In this document: positions 7,531 through 19,625 of the stretch, piece by piece
How the letters are laid out: every line of letters starts with the position of its first letter
How positions within the stretch are numbered: position 1 is the stretch's first letter
NCBI RefSeq assembly: GCF_014648355.1
Contig: NZ_BMQY01000007.1
Location: 212,505-263,689 of the forward strand
DNA: 51,185 nt
Reading direction: 5' to 3'
Source of the DNA: Couchioplanes azureus
GTDB lineage: Bacteria; Actinomycetota; Actinomycetes; Mycobacteriales; Micromonosporaceae
Notes under the pieces: generated by a model
Told to the model about the DNA's origin: nothing
The model's database searches: none
Seen by the model: only the letters and a program-made list of their open reading frames with translations
Made by a program: the position numbers and the translations under genes

Positions 7531-9282
7531 TCACCGGCCGTCGGAGGTGTCCTCCCGATAGCGGGCGCCGCTGTCCGACTCGGCGCTCAACGGCCGGGCG
7601 CCGCCCTCCGGCGGGCCCGCGGCCGACTGAGCGCCCGCGGCCAGCTCGGGGAACTTGGCGTCGAACGCCGGGCGCTCCGAACGGATGCGCGGCATGCGGT
7701 CGAAGTTGCGCAGCGGCGGCGGGCAGGACGTCGCCCACTCCAGCGAGTTGCCCGCGCCCCACGGGTCGTCCACCGTGACGAGCTGACCGGCCTTGTACGA
7801 CTTCCACACGTTGTAGAGGAACGGCAGCGTCGAGGCGCCCAGGACGAACGAGCCGATCGTGGAGACCGTGTTCAGCGCGGTGAAGCCGTCGGTGGCCTGG
7901 TAGTCGGCGTACCGGCGGGGCATGCCCTCGGCGCCCAGCCAGTGCTGCACCAGGAACGTCGTGTGGAAGCCGACGAACGTCAGCCAGAAGTGGACCTTGC
8001 CGAGGCGGTCGTCGAGCATCCGGCCGAACATCTTCGGGAACCAGAAGTAGACGCCCGAGAACACCGCGAACACGATCGTGCCGAACAGCACGTAGTGGAA
8101 GTGCGCCACCACGAAGTAGCTGTCGTGGACGTGGAAGTCGACCGGCGGCGAGGCCAGCAGCACCCCGGTGAGCCCGCCCAGCAGGAACGTGACCATGAAG
8201 CCGAGGGCGAAGAGCATCGGCGACTCGAAGCTGATCTGCCCGCGCCACATGGTGCCGATCCACACGAAGAACTTCATGCCGGTCGGCACCGCGATCAGGA
8301 AGCTCAGGAAGCTGAAGAAGGGCAGCAGCACCTGGCCCGTGGCGAACATGTGGTGCGCCCACACGCTCATCGACAGCACCGCGATCAGCAGGGTCGCGCC
8401 GACCAGGCCCTTGTAGCCGAACAGCGGCTTGCGGCTGAACACCGGTACGACCTCGGTGATGATGCCGAAGAACGGCAGCGCGATGATGTAGACCTCGGGG
8501 TGGCCGAAGAACCAGAAGAGGTGCTGCCACAGCATGGGACCGGCGGTCTCCGGTGCGAAGACCTGCGCGTCGAGGATGCGGTCCGCGGCGAGCGCGAACA
8601 GCGTCGCGGCCAGGAACGGGAAGACCATGACCACCAGGACGCTGGTGACCAGGATGTTCCAGGTCATGATCGGCATCCGGAACATGGTCATGCCCGGCGC
8701 CCGCAGCGTCAGGACCGTCGTGATCATGTTGACGGCGCCCAGGATGGTGCCCAGGCCGGACAGGGCCAGGCCGACCACCCACATGTTGCCGCCGACGCCC
8801 GGCGAGTGGGTCGAGTCGCTCAACGGGACGTAGCCCGTCCAGCCGAAGTCGGCGGCCCCGGACGGCGTGAAGAAGGCGGCCACGGCGATGATCCCGCCGA
8901 ACAGGTAGAGCCAGTAGGCGAACGCGTTGAGCCGCGGGAACGCCACGTCGGGCGCGCCGATCTGGATCGGCACCACGAAGTTGGCGAAGGCGAACACGAT
9001 CGGCGTCGCGAAGAACAGCAGCATGATCGTGCCGTGCATGGTGAACAGCTGGTTGTACTGCTCCGGCGAGAGCAGCTGCATCCCGGGCCGGCCCAGCTCC
9101 GCGCGCATCAGCAGGGCCATCAGGCCGCCGACCATGAAGAAGGCGAAGGACGTGACCATGTACATGATCCCGATCTGCTTCGCGTCCGTGGTCCGCAGCG
9201 TACGGGCCAGAGCGGAGCCCCGGACCGGGCGGCGCACGGGCCAGGGCTGGGCGACGAGGGGTTTCGGCTCGACCGCGGTCAT
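7531..9282 (-). CDS. ctaD: Cytochrome c oxidase subunit I (aa3-type haem-copper oxidase)
   Basis: 583 aa from the ATG at 9282, preceded by GGAGGAC; a further in-frame ATG 39 nt upstream lacks an RBS. Twelve membrane helices are apparent. Key residues are visible: the low-spin haem His in FTMHGTIML, the CuB His and cross-linked Tyr in FWFFGHPEVYIIALP, the CuB His pair in WAHHMF, and the haem ligands in VVAHFHYVLFG. It is the catalytic subunit that reduces O2 to water and pumps protons. No ctaC, ctaE or ctaF gene is adjacent; in actinobacteria ctaD is often apart from the ctaCE-qcrCAB cluster. It diverges from the Ppx/GppA gene across 234 bp. Confidence 0.95.
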   Translation of the reverse strand: MTAVEPKPLVAQPWPVRRPVRGSALARTLRTTDAKQIGIMYMVTSFAFFMVGGLMALLMRAELGRPGMQLLSPEQYNQLFTMHGTIMLLFFATPIVFAFANFVVPIQIGAPDVAFPRLNAFAYWLYLFGGIIAVAAFFTPSGAADFGWTGYVPLSDSTHSPGVGGNMWVVGLALSGLGTILGAVNMITTVLTLRAPGMTMFRMPIMTWNILVTSVLVVMVFPFLAATLFALAADRILDAQVFAPETAGPMLWQHLFWFFGHPEVYIIALPFFGIITEVVPVFSRKPLFGYKGLVGATLLIAVLSMSVWAHHMFATGQVLLPFFSFLSFLIAVPTGMKFFVWIGTMWRGQISFESPMLFALGFMVTFLLGGLTGVLLASPPVDFHVHDSYFVVAHFHYVLFGTIVFAVFSGVYFWFPKMFGRMLDDRLGKVHFWLTFVGFHTTFLVQHWLGAEGMPRRYADYQATDGFTALNTVSTIGSFVLGASTLPFLYNVWKSYKAGQLVTVDDPWGAGNSLEWATSCPPPLRNFDRMPRIRSERPAFDAKFPELAAGAQSAAGPPEGGARPLSAESDSGARYREDTSDGR

Positions 9283-9516
9283 GACGTCCTCCGTGGGCGA
9301 CGGAAAGCTCTGCGACCGCACCTGACGCTACGCCGATGGCCCTGGGCGCGCATCAACCGTCGTCGACGTCGTGATCGCCTTGCGGCCCGGCCCGGCATCG
9401 ACGGTGCTGATCACCGGCTGGTCCGGCCGGCGGAGTGCGGCGCGCGGCCGGTCGCGCGATCGGCGATGATGGTCCGCGGGGAGTGCCGGCCGGGTGGCCG
9501 GCGGATGCGGGGGGTC

Positions 9517-10506
9517 ATGCGGCAGGCGGTGCTCGATGTCGGCTCCAACACGGTCAACCTGCTGGTGACCGACGCCGACGGCGGACTGCCGTTGCCGGCG
9601 CACAGCTGGAAGCTGCGGACCCGCCTGGCCGAGCGGCTCGCCCCGGACGGCACCGTCGCCGGCTCGGGCCGCCGCCGGCTGGTCGAGGCGGTGGCGCGGG
9701 CCGCCGAGGAGATGCGCCGGGCCCGGGTGGACTGCTTCTTCGCGTACGCGACCGCCTCGGTGCGCGACGCGCCCAACCGCGACCGCGTCCTGGACGACGT
9801 GGAGCGGTGCACCGGGATCCGGCTGGGCACGCTGACCGGGCTGGAGGAGGCGCAGCTGACCTTCCTGGCGGCACGCCGCTGGCTGGGCTGGAGCGCCGGG
9901 CCGATGCTGCTGCTCGACATCGGCGGCGGCACCCTCGAGGTCGCGTTCGGGCGCGACCGGCTGCCGGACTCCGCGCTGTCGCTGCCGCTGGGTGCCGGCC
10001 GGCTGACCCGGGAGTTCCTGCGCGACGGCGACCCGCCGTCCGCGCGGGCGGTCCACCACCTGCGCCGGCACGTCCGCGAGCAGGTGCGCGAGATCGCGGC
10101 CCGCGGCTCGTGGGAGTCGCCCCGCACGGCCGTGGCCGCCTCCAAGACCTTCCAGCAGCTGGCGCGCCTCACCGGGTCGCCGCCGCTGCGGCGGGGGCCG
10201 TTCGTCGCCCGGGAGCTGCGGCGGCAGGCGCTGCGGCCGTGGATCGACCGGCTGGCCGCGATCGCCGCCGCGGACCGGCAGCGCCTTCCCGGGGTGTCGG
10301 AGCACCGGGCCGGGCAGATCCTGGCCGGTGCCGTCGTCGGATACGAGGTGATGCGCGGGCTCGACGTCCCGGCCGTCCGCATCTGCCCCTGGGGGTTGCG
10401 CGAGGGCATCCTGCTGCGCCGCCTGGAGTCCAGCCCGCCGGAACCGGCCGGAGCGACCTGGCGGCGCTGGCCTCCGGCCCCGGCGAAGGGCGACACCGGC
10501 AACTGA
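9517..10506 (+). CDS. Ppx/GppA-family phosphatase (exopolyphosphatase-like)
   Basis: 329 aa from the ATG at 9517, behind a G-run; an in-frame ATG at 9505 is an alternative. ASKHA-fold motifs are clear: VLDVGSNTVNLLV at the N-terminus (phosphate-1 loop), ATASVRDAPNRD, and LLLDIGGGTLEVAFG (phosphate-2 loop, GGGT). These match Ppx/GppA proteins that hydrolyse polyphosphate or (p)ppGpp. It has the short two-domain form common in actinobacteria, without the C-terminal HD-like domain of E. coli Ppx. It ends about 155 nt before the HAMP-array kinase, with no clear terminator. Polyphosphate versus pppGpp specificity cannot be read from the sequence. Confidence 0.85.
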   Translation: MRQAVLDVGSNTVNLLVTDADGGLPLPAHSWKLRTRLAERLAPDGTVAGSGRRRLVEAVARAAEEMRRARVDCFFAYATASVRDAPNRDRVLDDVERCTGIRLGTLTGLEEAQLTFLAARRWLGWSAGPMLLLDIGGGTLEVAFGRDRLPDSALSLPLGAGRLTREFLRDGDPPSARAVHHLRRHVREQVREIAARGSWESPRTAVAASKTFQQLARLTGSPPLRRGPFVARELRRQALRPWIDRLAAIAAADRQRLPGVSEHRAGQILAGAVVGYEVMRGLDVPAVRICPWGLREGILLRRLESSPPEPAGATWRRWPPAPAKGDTGN

Positions 10507-10661
10507 CCGTCATCCGACAGCACCGTCCGTGATCTGACACCACGGTCGGGGTAAGTGCCACATCCGCTGTCCGACGTCTTGATCTCCATCCGGTGCATAC
10601 TGGCGGCCGGTCGTCGCGTCATCCCCGAGGATGCGGCGAAGGGGCGAAGGGGACGAATGCG

Positions 10662-14615
<3,954 letters not shown>

Positions 14616-14630
14616 CCGGCCCGGCGCGGG

Positions 14631-15596
14631 TCATCCCTGGTCGGAGGAGTGCCCGGGGAACAGGTGGGCCGACGGGTCGATGACCACCGCGGCGTTGTTG
14701 ACCGCGGTGGCCGCCTCGCCGAAGCCGACGGCGATCAGCCGTACCTTGCCCGGGTAGTCGCTGATGTCCCCGGCGGCGAAGACCCGCGGCAGGTTGGTCG
14801 CCATGGTGGAGTCGACCACGACGTGCCGGTGGTCGAGCCGCAGCCCCCAGTCGGCGAGGGCGCCGAGGTCGGCGGTGAAGCCGAGCGCCGCGACCACGGT
14901 GTCCGCCGGCAGTGACCGTGTCTCGCCGCCCGCCACCACCTGCACGCCGGTCACCCGGCCGTCGCCGAGGATGTGCCGCACCTCGGCGTTGACGATGATC
15001 TCGGTGCCCTGCGCGCGGACCTGCGCCACGCTGCCGGCGTGCGCCCGGAAGCGGTCGCGCCGGTGTACCAGCGTCACGGACCGGGCGATCGGGTGCAGGG
15101 CGGCCGCCCAGTCGAACGCCGAGTCCCCGCCGCCGACGATGACCACGTCGTGGCCGGCGAGCTCGGCGAGGCGGGGGACGAAGTAGCGCACCCCGTCGCC
15201 GGTGAAGTCCTGCGCCGCCGGCAGCGGGCGGGGGGAGAAGCTGCCCATGCCGGCGGTGAGCAGCAGCGCGCCGCATCCCAGCCGCTCGCCGTCGGAGAGG
15301 CTGACGACCGGCCGCCCGTCCTCGTACGCCAGTCCGAGAGCGCGCACGCCGAGGCGGTATTCCGGATCGAACGGGGCGGCCTGGGCGACCAGGCCGGCCA
15401 CCAGGTCCCGGCCGCGGATGGCGGGGAAGCCGGCGACATCGAAGATCAGTTTTTCCGGATAGAGGGCGGACACCTGCCCTCCCGCCTCCGGCAGGGCGTC
15501 GACGAGCGTCACCGAGAGACCGCGGAAGCCCGCATAGTACGCCCCGAACAACCCGGTGGGGCCGGCACCGACGATGGCCACGTCCACCCGCTGCAT
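14631..15596 (-). CDS. FAD-dependent NAD(P)H oxidoreductase, thioredoxin-reductase-like ferredoxin-NADP reductase type
   Basis: 321 aa from the ATG at 15596 (GGTCGGGG upstream). It has an FAD-binding Rossmann motif VAIVGAGPTGLFGAYYAG at the N-terminus and a second dinucleotide motif VVIVGGGDSAFDWAAAL near residue 155. A C-terminal FAD contact reads VFAAGDISDYPGKVRLI. The redox CxxC of thioredoxin reductase is missing, as in the YumC-type ferredoxin/flavodoxin-NADP reductases, which supply electrons from NADPH to ferredoxin. It converges on the hybrid kinase gene with a 15-bp gap. Its redox partner is not encoded nearby. Confidence 0.85.
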   Translation of the reverse strand: MQRVDVAIVGAGPTGLFGAYYAGFRGLSVTLVDALPEAGGQVSALYPEKLIFDVAGFPAIRGRDLVAGLVAQAAPFDPEYRLGVRALGLAYEDGRPVVSLSDGERLGCGALLLTAGMGSFSPRPLPAAQDFTGDGVRYFVPRLAELAGHDVVIVGGGDSAFDWAAALHPIARSVTLVHRRDRFRAHAGSVAQVRAQGTEIIVNAEVRHILGDGRVTGVQVVAGGETRSLPADTVVAALGFTADLGALADWGLRLDHRHVVVDSTMATNLPRVFAAGDISDYPGKVRLIAVGFGEAATAVNNAAVVIDPSAHLFPGHSSDQG

Positions 15597-15690
15597 GCCC
15601 CGACCGTACGGCCGCGGCGCCGGGCGGGAAAGGCCCCGGGGGGACACCCCTCACACTCAGCCGCATTATGGGTACGCCGAAGGGAGAAGT

Positions 15691-17307
15691 GTGCGAAAGC
15701 GACTTCTCGACATGTCCGTGGGCGCCCGCCTGGGCGGCGCCTTTCTCCTGGTGTGCGCCCTGCTCGTCGCGGTGGCCGGTGCCGGTGCCTGGGGTGCCCA
15801 CCGCCAGCGCCAGCTCCAGAAGGACCTGACCCGGCTGCGCGGCCTGGCCGAGCAGGTCCACGAGCTGCGGTACTTCAACGCCGACATCAGCGGATGGCAG
15901 GGGTACGTCTACTCCGAGGCGCTGGTCAACGGCGGCGCCCAGGCGGTCGAGCCGGACGCCTACAACCGCGCCGGCCTGCTGGAGTCCAAGACCGCCGTCT
16001 ACGACCTGCTGCCCAAGGTCGACCGGGACTACATGACCGACGCCGAACGGGCCGAGTTCGACCGGCAGCGGGGCCTGTGGGACGAGTACTTCAAGTACGA
16101 CGACGAGATGGTCGGGCTCATCGCCCAGGACACCCCGGAGTCGATGAAGGCCGCGTACGACGTCCTCAACGAGCCGCTCGACACGGCGTGGAGCCAGCTC
16201 GACGACTCGACCGGCAAGCTGATCGACTCGGTCGCCGAGCGGGTCAAGGTGCTGACCGCCGAGGTGGACCGGATCGGCCGCCTGGTGATCATGACGGTGA
16301 TCATCGCCGGCGCGCTGGCCGTGGGCCTGGCGCTGCTGCTCAGCCGCCTGGTGACCCGCTCGGTGGTCCGGCCGCTGCGGCGCAGCATCCGCGTCCTGGG
16401 CAAGGTCGGCGCGGGTGACCTGACGGTCACCACCGGGCTCACCAGCCGGGACGAGACCGGCCAGCTCGGGCAGGCGGTGGACGCCATGATCGCCGACCTG
16501 CGCGGCACCGTGCGCACGCTCGCCGAGAACGCGGTCACCATGGCCGAGGCGTCGGAGCAGCTCTCCGCGACCAGCGCCCGGCTCGCCACCGGCGCGGCGT
16601 CCACGGCCGCGGAGGCCGCCCGGGCCTCCGGCGCGGTGGAGCAGGTGTCCAGCCACGTCGAGGGTGTGGCCGGCGGTGCGGTGGAGATGGACGCGGCGAT
16701 CGCCGAGATCGCCCGCAGCGCGTCGGCCGCCGCCGAGTTCGGGGTCGAGGCGGTCAAGGCGGTGGAGGCGAGCTCGGCCACCGTCGCCGAGCTCGGGGTC
16801 TCCTCCGCCGAGATCGGCGACGTGGTGAAGGTGATCACCGCGATCGCCGAGCAGACCAACCTGCTCGCGCTCAACGCCACCATCGAGGCGGCCCGGGCGG
16901 GCGAGCTCGGCAAGGGCTTCGCGGTCGTGGCCGGCGAGGTCAAGGACCTGGCCCAGGAGACGGCCCGCGCGACCCAGGACATCATCGCCCGCGTGCAGGC
17001 CATCCAGGGTACGAGCGGGGCGGCGGTCCAGGCGATCAGCCGGATCCGCGAGGTGGTGACCGAGATCGACACGTACCAGCAGACGATCTCGGCGGCGGTG
17101 GAGGAGCAGAGCGCCACCAGCCGTGAGATGAGCCGCGGCGTCACCGAGACGGTCAACGGCGCCACCGAGATCGCGGCGGCGGTCCGCGGCGTGGCGGAGG
17201 CCGCGCAGACCACGGACGCCGGCGTCGACCAGGCCCGGGCCGCCGCGGCCGAGCTGGCCGCCATGTCCGGCGGGCTGCGCGACCTGGTGGGGCGGTTCCG
17301 GTACTGA
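15691..17307 (+). CDS. Methyl-accepting chemotaxis protein
   Basis: 538 aa from the GTG at 15691, 5 nt after GGGAG. A first membrane helix (about residues 10-34) is followed by a roughly 155-aa extracytoplasmic segment predicted to be a four-helix bundle, a second helix (about 195-218), a HAMP domain (RPLRRSIRVLGKVGAGDLTV) and a long coiled-coil signalling domain. The hairpin tip EQTNLLALNATIEAARAG, which contacts CheA and CheW, is intact. There is no C-terminal CheR/CheB-tethering pentapeptide. It senses an unknown ligand for taxis. No che genes lie in the window, so the core pathway must be elsewhere. A chemoreceptor in a high-GC actinobacterium fits genera with motile spores. Confidence 0.92.
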   Translation: MRKRLLDMSVGARLGGAFLLVCALLVAVAGAGAWGAHRQRQLQKDLTRLRGLAEQVHELRYFNADISGWQGYVYSEALVNGGAQAVEPDAYNRAGLLESKTAVYDLLPKVDRDYMTDAERAEFDRQRGLWDEYFKYDDEMVGLIAQDTPESMKAAYDVLNEPLDTAWSQLDDSTGKLIDSVAERVKVLTAEVDRIGRLVIMTVIIAGALAVGLALLLSRLVTRSVVRPLRRSIRVLGKVGAGDLTVTTGLTSRDETGQLGQAVDAMIADLRGTVRTLAENAVTMAEASEQLSATSARLATGAASTAAEAARASGAVEQVSSHVEGVAGGAVEMDAAIAEIARSASAAAEFGVEAVKAVEASSATVAELGVSSAEIGDVVKVITAIAEQTNLLALNATIEAARAGELGKGFAVVAGEVKDLAQETARATQDIIARVQAIQGTSGAAVQAISRIREVVTEIDTYQQTISAAVEEQSATSREMSRGVTETVNGATEIAAAVRGVAEAAQTTDAGVDQARAAAAELAAMSGGLRDLVGRFRY

Positions 17308-17374
17308 CGCTTGACCTATCCATGAAGCTCGATTAAACCGTGGTGTGACGGTCAGCCGAGCCATGGAGGACGAA

Positions 17375-18238
17375 GTGGTCCAGGAAAGTCCGCGTCGCAG
17401 TGTTTCGCTGGGCCGAGTGCTCGCGACGGTGGTCGTACTCGGCTCCGGCCTGGCCGGAGCGGCGCCCGCCGCCGCGGCACCGGCCGCCGGGGGCGGGGTG
17501 TCCGGCGCGGCACCGGCCGCCGGGGGTGGCGTGTCCGGCGCGGTGCCGGCCACCGCCGGCGGTGGATCCGGTGTCGCGCGGGTCGGGTCCGGGAGTGCGG
17601 ACCCGACGGAGCCCACCGACGGGCCCTGTGCGTACACGCCGACGCCGGACGAGCCGGCGGCCCGGCCGGTCCCGTTGCCGCCCGATCCCCGGCGCACGCC
17701 GAGCCGCGGCACGGTCGAGGTGCTGCTGCGGACCAACCTGGGCCCGATCCCGCTGCTGCTCGACCGCGCCGAGGCGCCGTGCACGGTGCAGAGCTTCCTG
17801 CACCTGGTCCGGCACCGGTTCTACCACCACACCATCTGTCACCGGCTGACCGCGTACCCGACGCTCAAGGTGCTGCAGTGCGGCGACCCCAGCGCGACGG
17901 GCTCGGGCGGCCCCGGCTACCGCTACCGGGACGAGCTGCCGACCGGCCTGCCGCCCGCACCGACCGATCCGACCGGCGAGCGCCGCGTCTACGCCCGCGG
18001 TGTCCTGGCCATGGCCAACGCCGGCCCGGACACCAACGGCAGCCAGTTCTTCCTGGTGTACGCGGACTCCGCCCTGCGGCCGAACTACTCGATCTTCGGC
18101 ACGGTGGAGCAGGCCGGCCTGGAGACGCTCGACCGGGTGGCGGCCGGGGGAGTGGCCCCCACGCCGGAGGACCCCGCGCCGGTGGACGGCGCCCCGGCCC
18201 TGACCACGACGATCAAGGCGGCCCACATCCGCCGCTGA
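17375..18238 (+). CDS. Secreted cyclophilin-type peptidyl-prolyl cis-trans isomerase
   Basis: 287 aa from the GTG at 17375, 5 nt after GGAGG; upstream in-frame starts at 17345 and 17363 lack such a site. A signal peptide (hydrophobic to about residue 32, Ala-rich) leads into a repetitive linker with two near-identical APAAGGGVSGA units and a third decayed one. The cyclophilin domain (about residues 110-285) has the catalytic Arg in ICHRL, CGDP, and ANAGPDTNGSQFFLVY with the conserved Gln-Phe-Phe. It would catalyse proline isomerisation on exported proteins outside the membrane. The linker suggests a wall-spanning tether. Single-gene unit, closed by a strong terminator. Confidence 0.9.
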   Translation: MVQESPRRSVSLGRVLATVVVLGSGLAGAAPAAAAPAAGGGVSGAAPAAGGGVSGAVPATAGGGSGVARVGSGSADPTEPTDGPCAYTPTPDEPAARPVPLPPDPRRTPSRGTVEVLLRTNLGPIPLLLDRAEAPCTVQSFLHLVRHRFYHHTICHRLTAYPTLKVLQCGDPSATGSGGPGYRYRDELPTGLPPAPTDPTGERRVYARGVLAMANAGPDTNGSQFFLVYADSALRPNYSIFGTVEQAGLETLDRVAAGGVAPTPEDPAPVDGAPALTTTIKAAHIRR

Positions 18239-18248
18239 CCACGCCACA

Positions 18249-18281
18249 GGGTCCTCCGCGGGTGCCGCGGAGGACCCTTTT
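18249..18281 (+). terminator. Rho-independent terminator after the cyclophilin gene
   Basis: A perfect 12-bp stem (GGGTCCTCCGCG / CGCGGAGGACCC, loop GGTGC) is followed directly by TTTT. It starts 10 nt after the cyclophilin stop codon. Confidence 0.9.
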
Positions 18282-18555
18282 CGTCGTGTGAGCTCCCTGC
18301 ATCCTGCATCGTTGGCCCCCACGGAGATCAATGCCACCTCGCGGCGGGAATTGTCGATTTCGCAGGCGCCGCGACCACAGGGCTGAACAATCGTTCATGG
18401 TTTAACAGCTTCTTCTCCACTTGGTCCGAGCTTGCTTGCACCGGGTGCAGCAATCGCCCCGTAACGTCATTTCCGTTGCCCGGGGGAAACCCTCCCGCGG
18501 TGCATTCATCGCGCTGCGGGCGAACCCCGTGGCCATTTTCGGAGGATGTCGAGAA

Positions 18556-18945
18556 ATGCGAAGCGCCGTTCTGGCCGCGACCGTCGCCGCCGTGCTCGCA
18601 CCCAGCGCCGCCCAGGCCGCGCCGCCGTGCGAGACCACCACGCTCCTGGGCACGTACGCGTTCGGTCGTGCCGAGGTCATCGCCGCCGGCGGGCTGGCGG
18701 CGGGAGTGTGGCACGACACGCGGGTCCGCTCCGGCTTCGCCGGCGACGATCTGAACGTCACCTTCGTCGCGCGGACCGAGCGCTATCCGAGCGAGATGCA
18801 GGTGTACACCGCCATCTACACCGAGGTCGCCGAACCATTGTCCGAGTGCCAGCAGGTGGGGGCCGACGGGGTGGCCCGCCGGGTGTGGATGTCCTTCCGC
18901 TGCCGCACCGGTGTGGCGCCCAACTACACGCTTCTCGTGCGCTGA
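18556..18945 (+). CDS. Small secreted protein of unknown function (first of a pair)
   Basis: 129 aa from the ATG at 18556, with GGAGGA 9 nt upstream. It has a short signal peptide ending near AAQAA (about residue 22). The mature part of about 107 aa has three Cys and alternating hydrophobic and polar residues, suggesting a small beta-rich domain. I recognise no family. It is followed after 35 nt by another secreted-protein gene, and the pair is bracketed by two strong terminators, so the two form one transcript. The upstream 275 bp hold no gene; they include an AT-richer stretch (about 18330-18420) that probably contains the promoter. Confidence 0.75.
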   Translation: MRSAVLAATVAAVLAPSAAQAAPPCETTTLLGTYAFGRAEVIAAGGLAAGVWHDTRVRSGFAGDDLNVTFVARTERYPSEMQVYTAIYTEVAEPLSECQQVGADGVARRVWMSFRCRTGVAPNYTLLVR

Positions 18946-18980
18946 CCTTTCCGGTTCCGGACCATTTCCAGGAGTGAACG

Positions 18981-19484
18981 ATGACGACTGTCGCCATTCG
19001 CGCTCTCGCTGTCTGCCTGACCGCGGGAATCGCCTGCGCCGCGGGCGCGTCGCCCGCGGTGGCCGCCGGTGATCCGGGCGCGGCCGCCGGTGGCACGGCC
19101 GCGGCGGCCGATCGCACGGCCGTGGCCGCCGAGGGCACGGAGTTCGAGCTGAGCGCCGGGCGGGTCACCGCGACCGGCATCTACGACCTCGCGATGAGCA
19201 TCCCCGAGCGGCCGGTGCCGCCCGTGGTGGTCAGCGGCACGCTCGCGAACTACGGCCGCACCGGATGCGGCGTGGTGCAGCTCGCCGCCAACGGGCCCGC
19301 CGACGAGATCGTCTGGCCCACGCTCGCCTACGTGTGCGGCCCGGGACGAACCGCCTTCCAGGCCCGGTCGGCCTACCTGTTCGGCGGGGCGAAGCCGCCG
19401 CTGCGACTCTGCGTCGGCCCGACCCTGGCCCACGCCGAGAGCGGCCGCCACTGCGACGTCTACACGCCGCCGCCCGACCTCTGA
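18981..19484 (+). CDS. Small secreted protein of unknown function (second of a pair)
   Basis: 167 aa from the ATG at 18981 behind AGGAG. The signal peptide ends near SPAVAA (about residue 29), then comes a short Ala/Gly linker and a domain of about 110 aa with four Cys, enough for two disulfides. I recognise no family. The similar size, export signal and Cys content of the preceding gene suggest that the two proteins work together outside the cell, but there is no clear sequence similarity between them. Confidence 0.75.
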   Translation: MTTVAIRALAVCLTAGIACAAGASPAVAAGDPGAAAGGTAAAADRTAVAAEGTEFELSAGRVTATGIYDLAMSIPERPVPPVVVSGTLANYGRTGCGVVQLAANGPADEIVWPTLAYVCGPGRTAFQARSAYLFGGAKPPLRLCVGPTLAHAESGRHCDVYTPPPDL

Positions 19485-19500
19485 CCTTGCTGGGGGACAG

Positions 19501-19543
19501 CCCGGTTCCCGCCACCGTTCCCGGTGGTGGGAACCGGGTTTTT
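19501..19543 (+). terminator. Rho-independent terminator after the secreted-protein pair
   Basis: A long stem (CCCGGTTCCCGCCACC against GGTGGTGGGAACCGGG, one G-T wobble, 6-nt loop) is followed by TTTTT. It starts 17 nt after the second gene. Confidence 0.92.
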
Positions 19544-19625
19544 GCCGAGCGGCTCGCGTCCGTACCGCTCGGCGAAGTGGGCGTTTTCACCCTTCTGTGT
19601 CTTTCCTCACGCTTAGGGTGGACGG

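Noticed and set aside
17460..17560. Short GC-rich repeats in the cyclophilin gene as a possible CRISPR or mobile-element relic
   Set aside because: They are in-frame duplications of a Gly/Ala linker without spacers or flanking cas genes.
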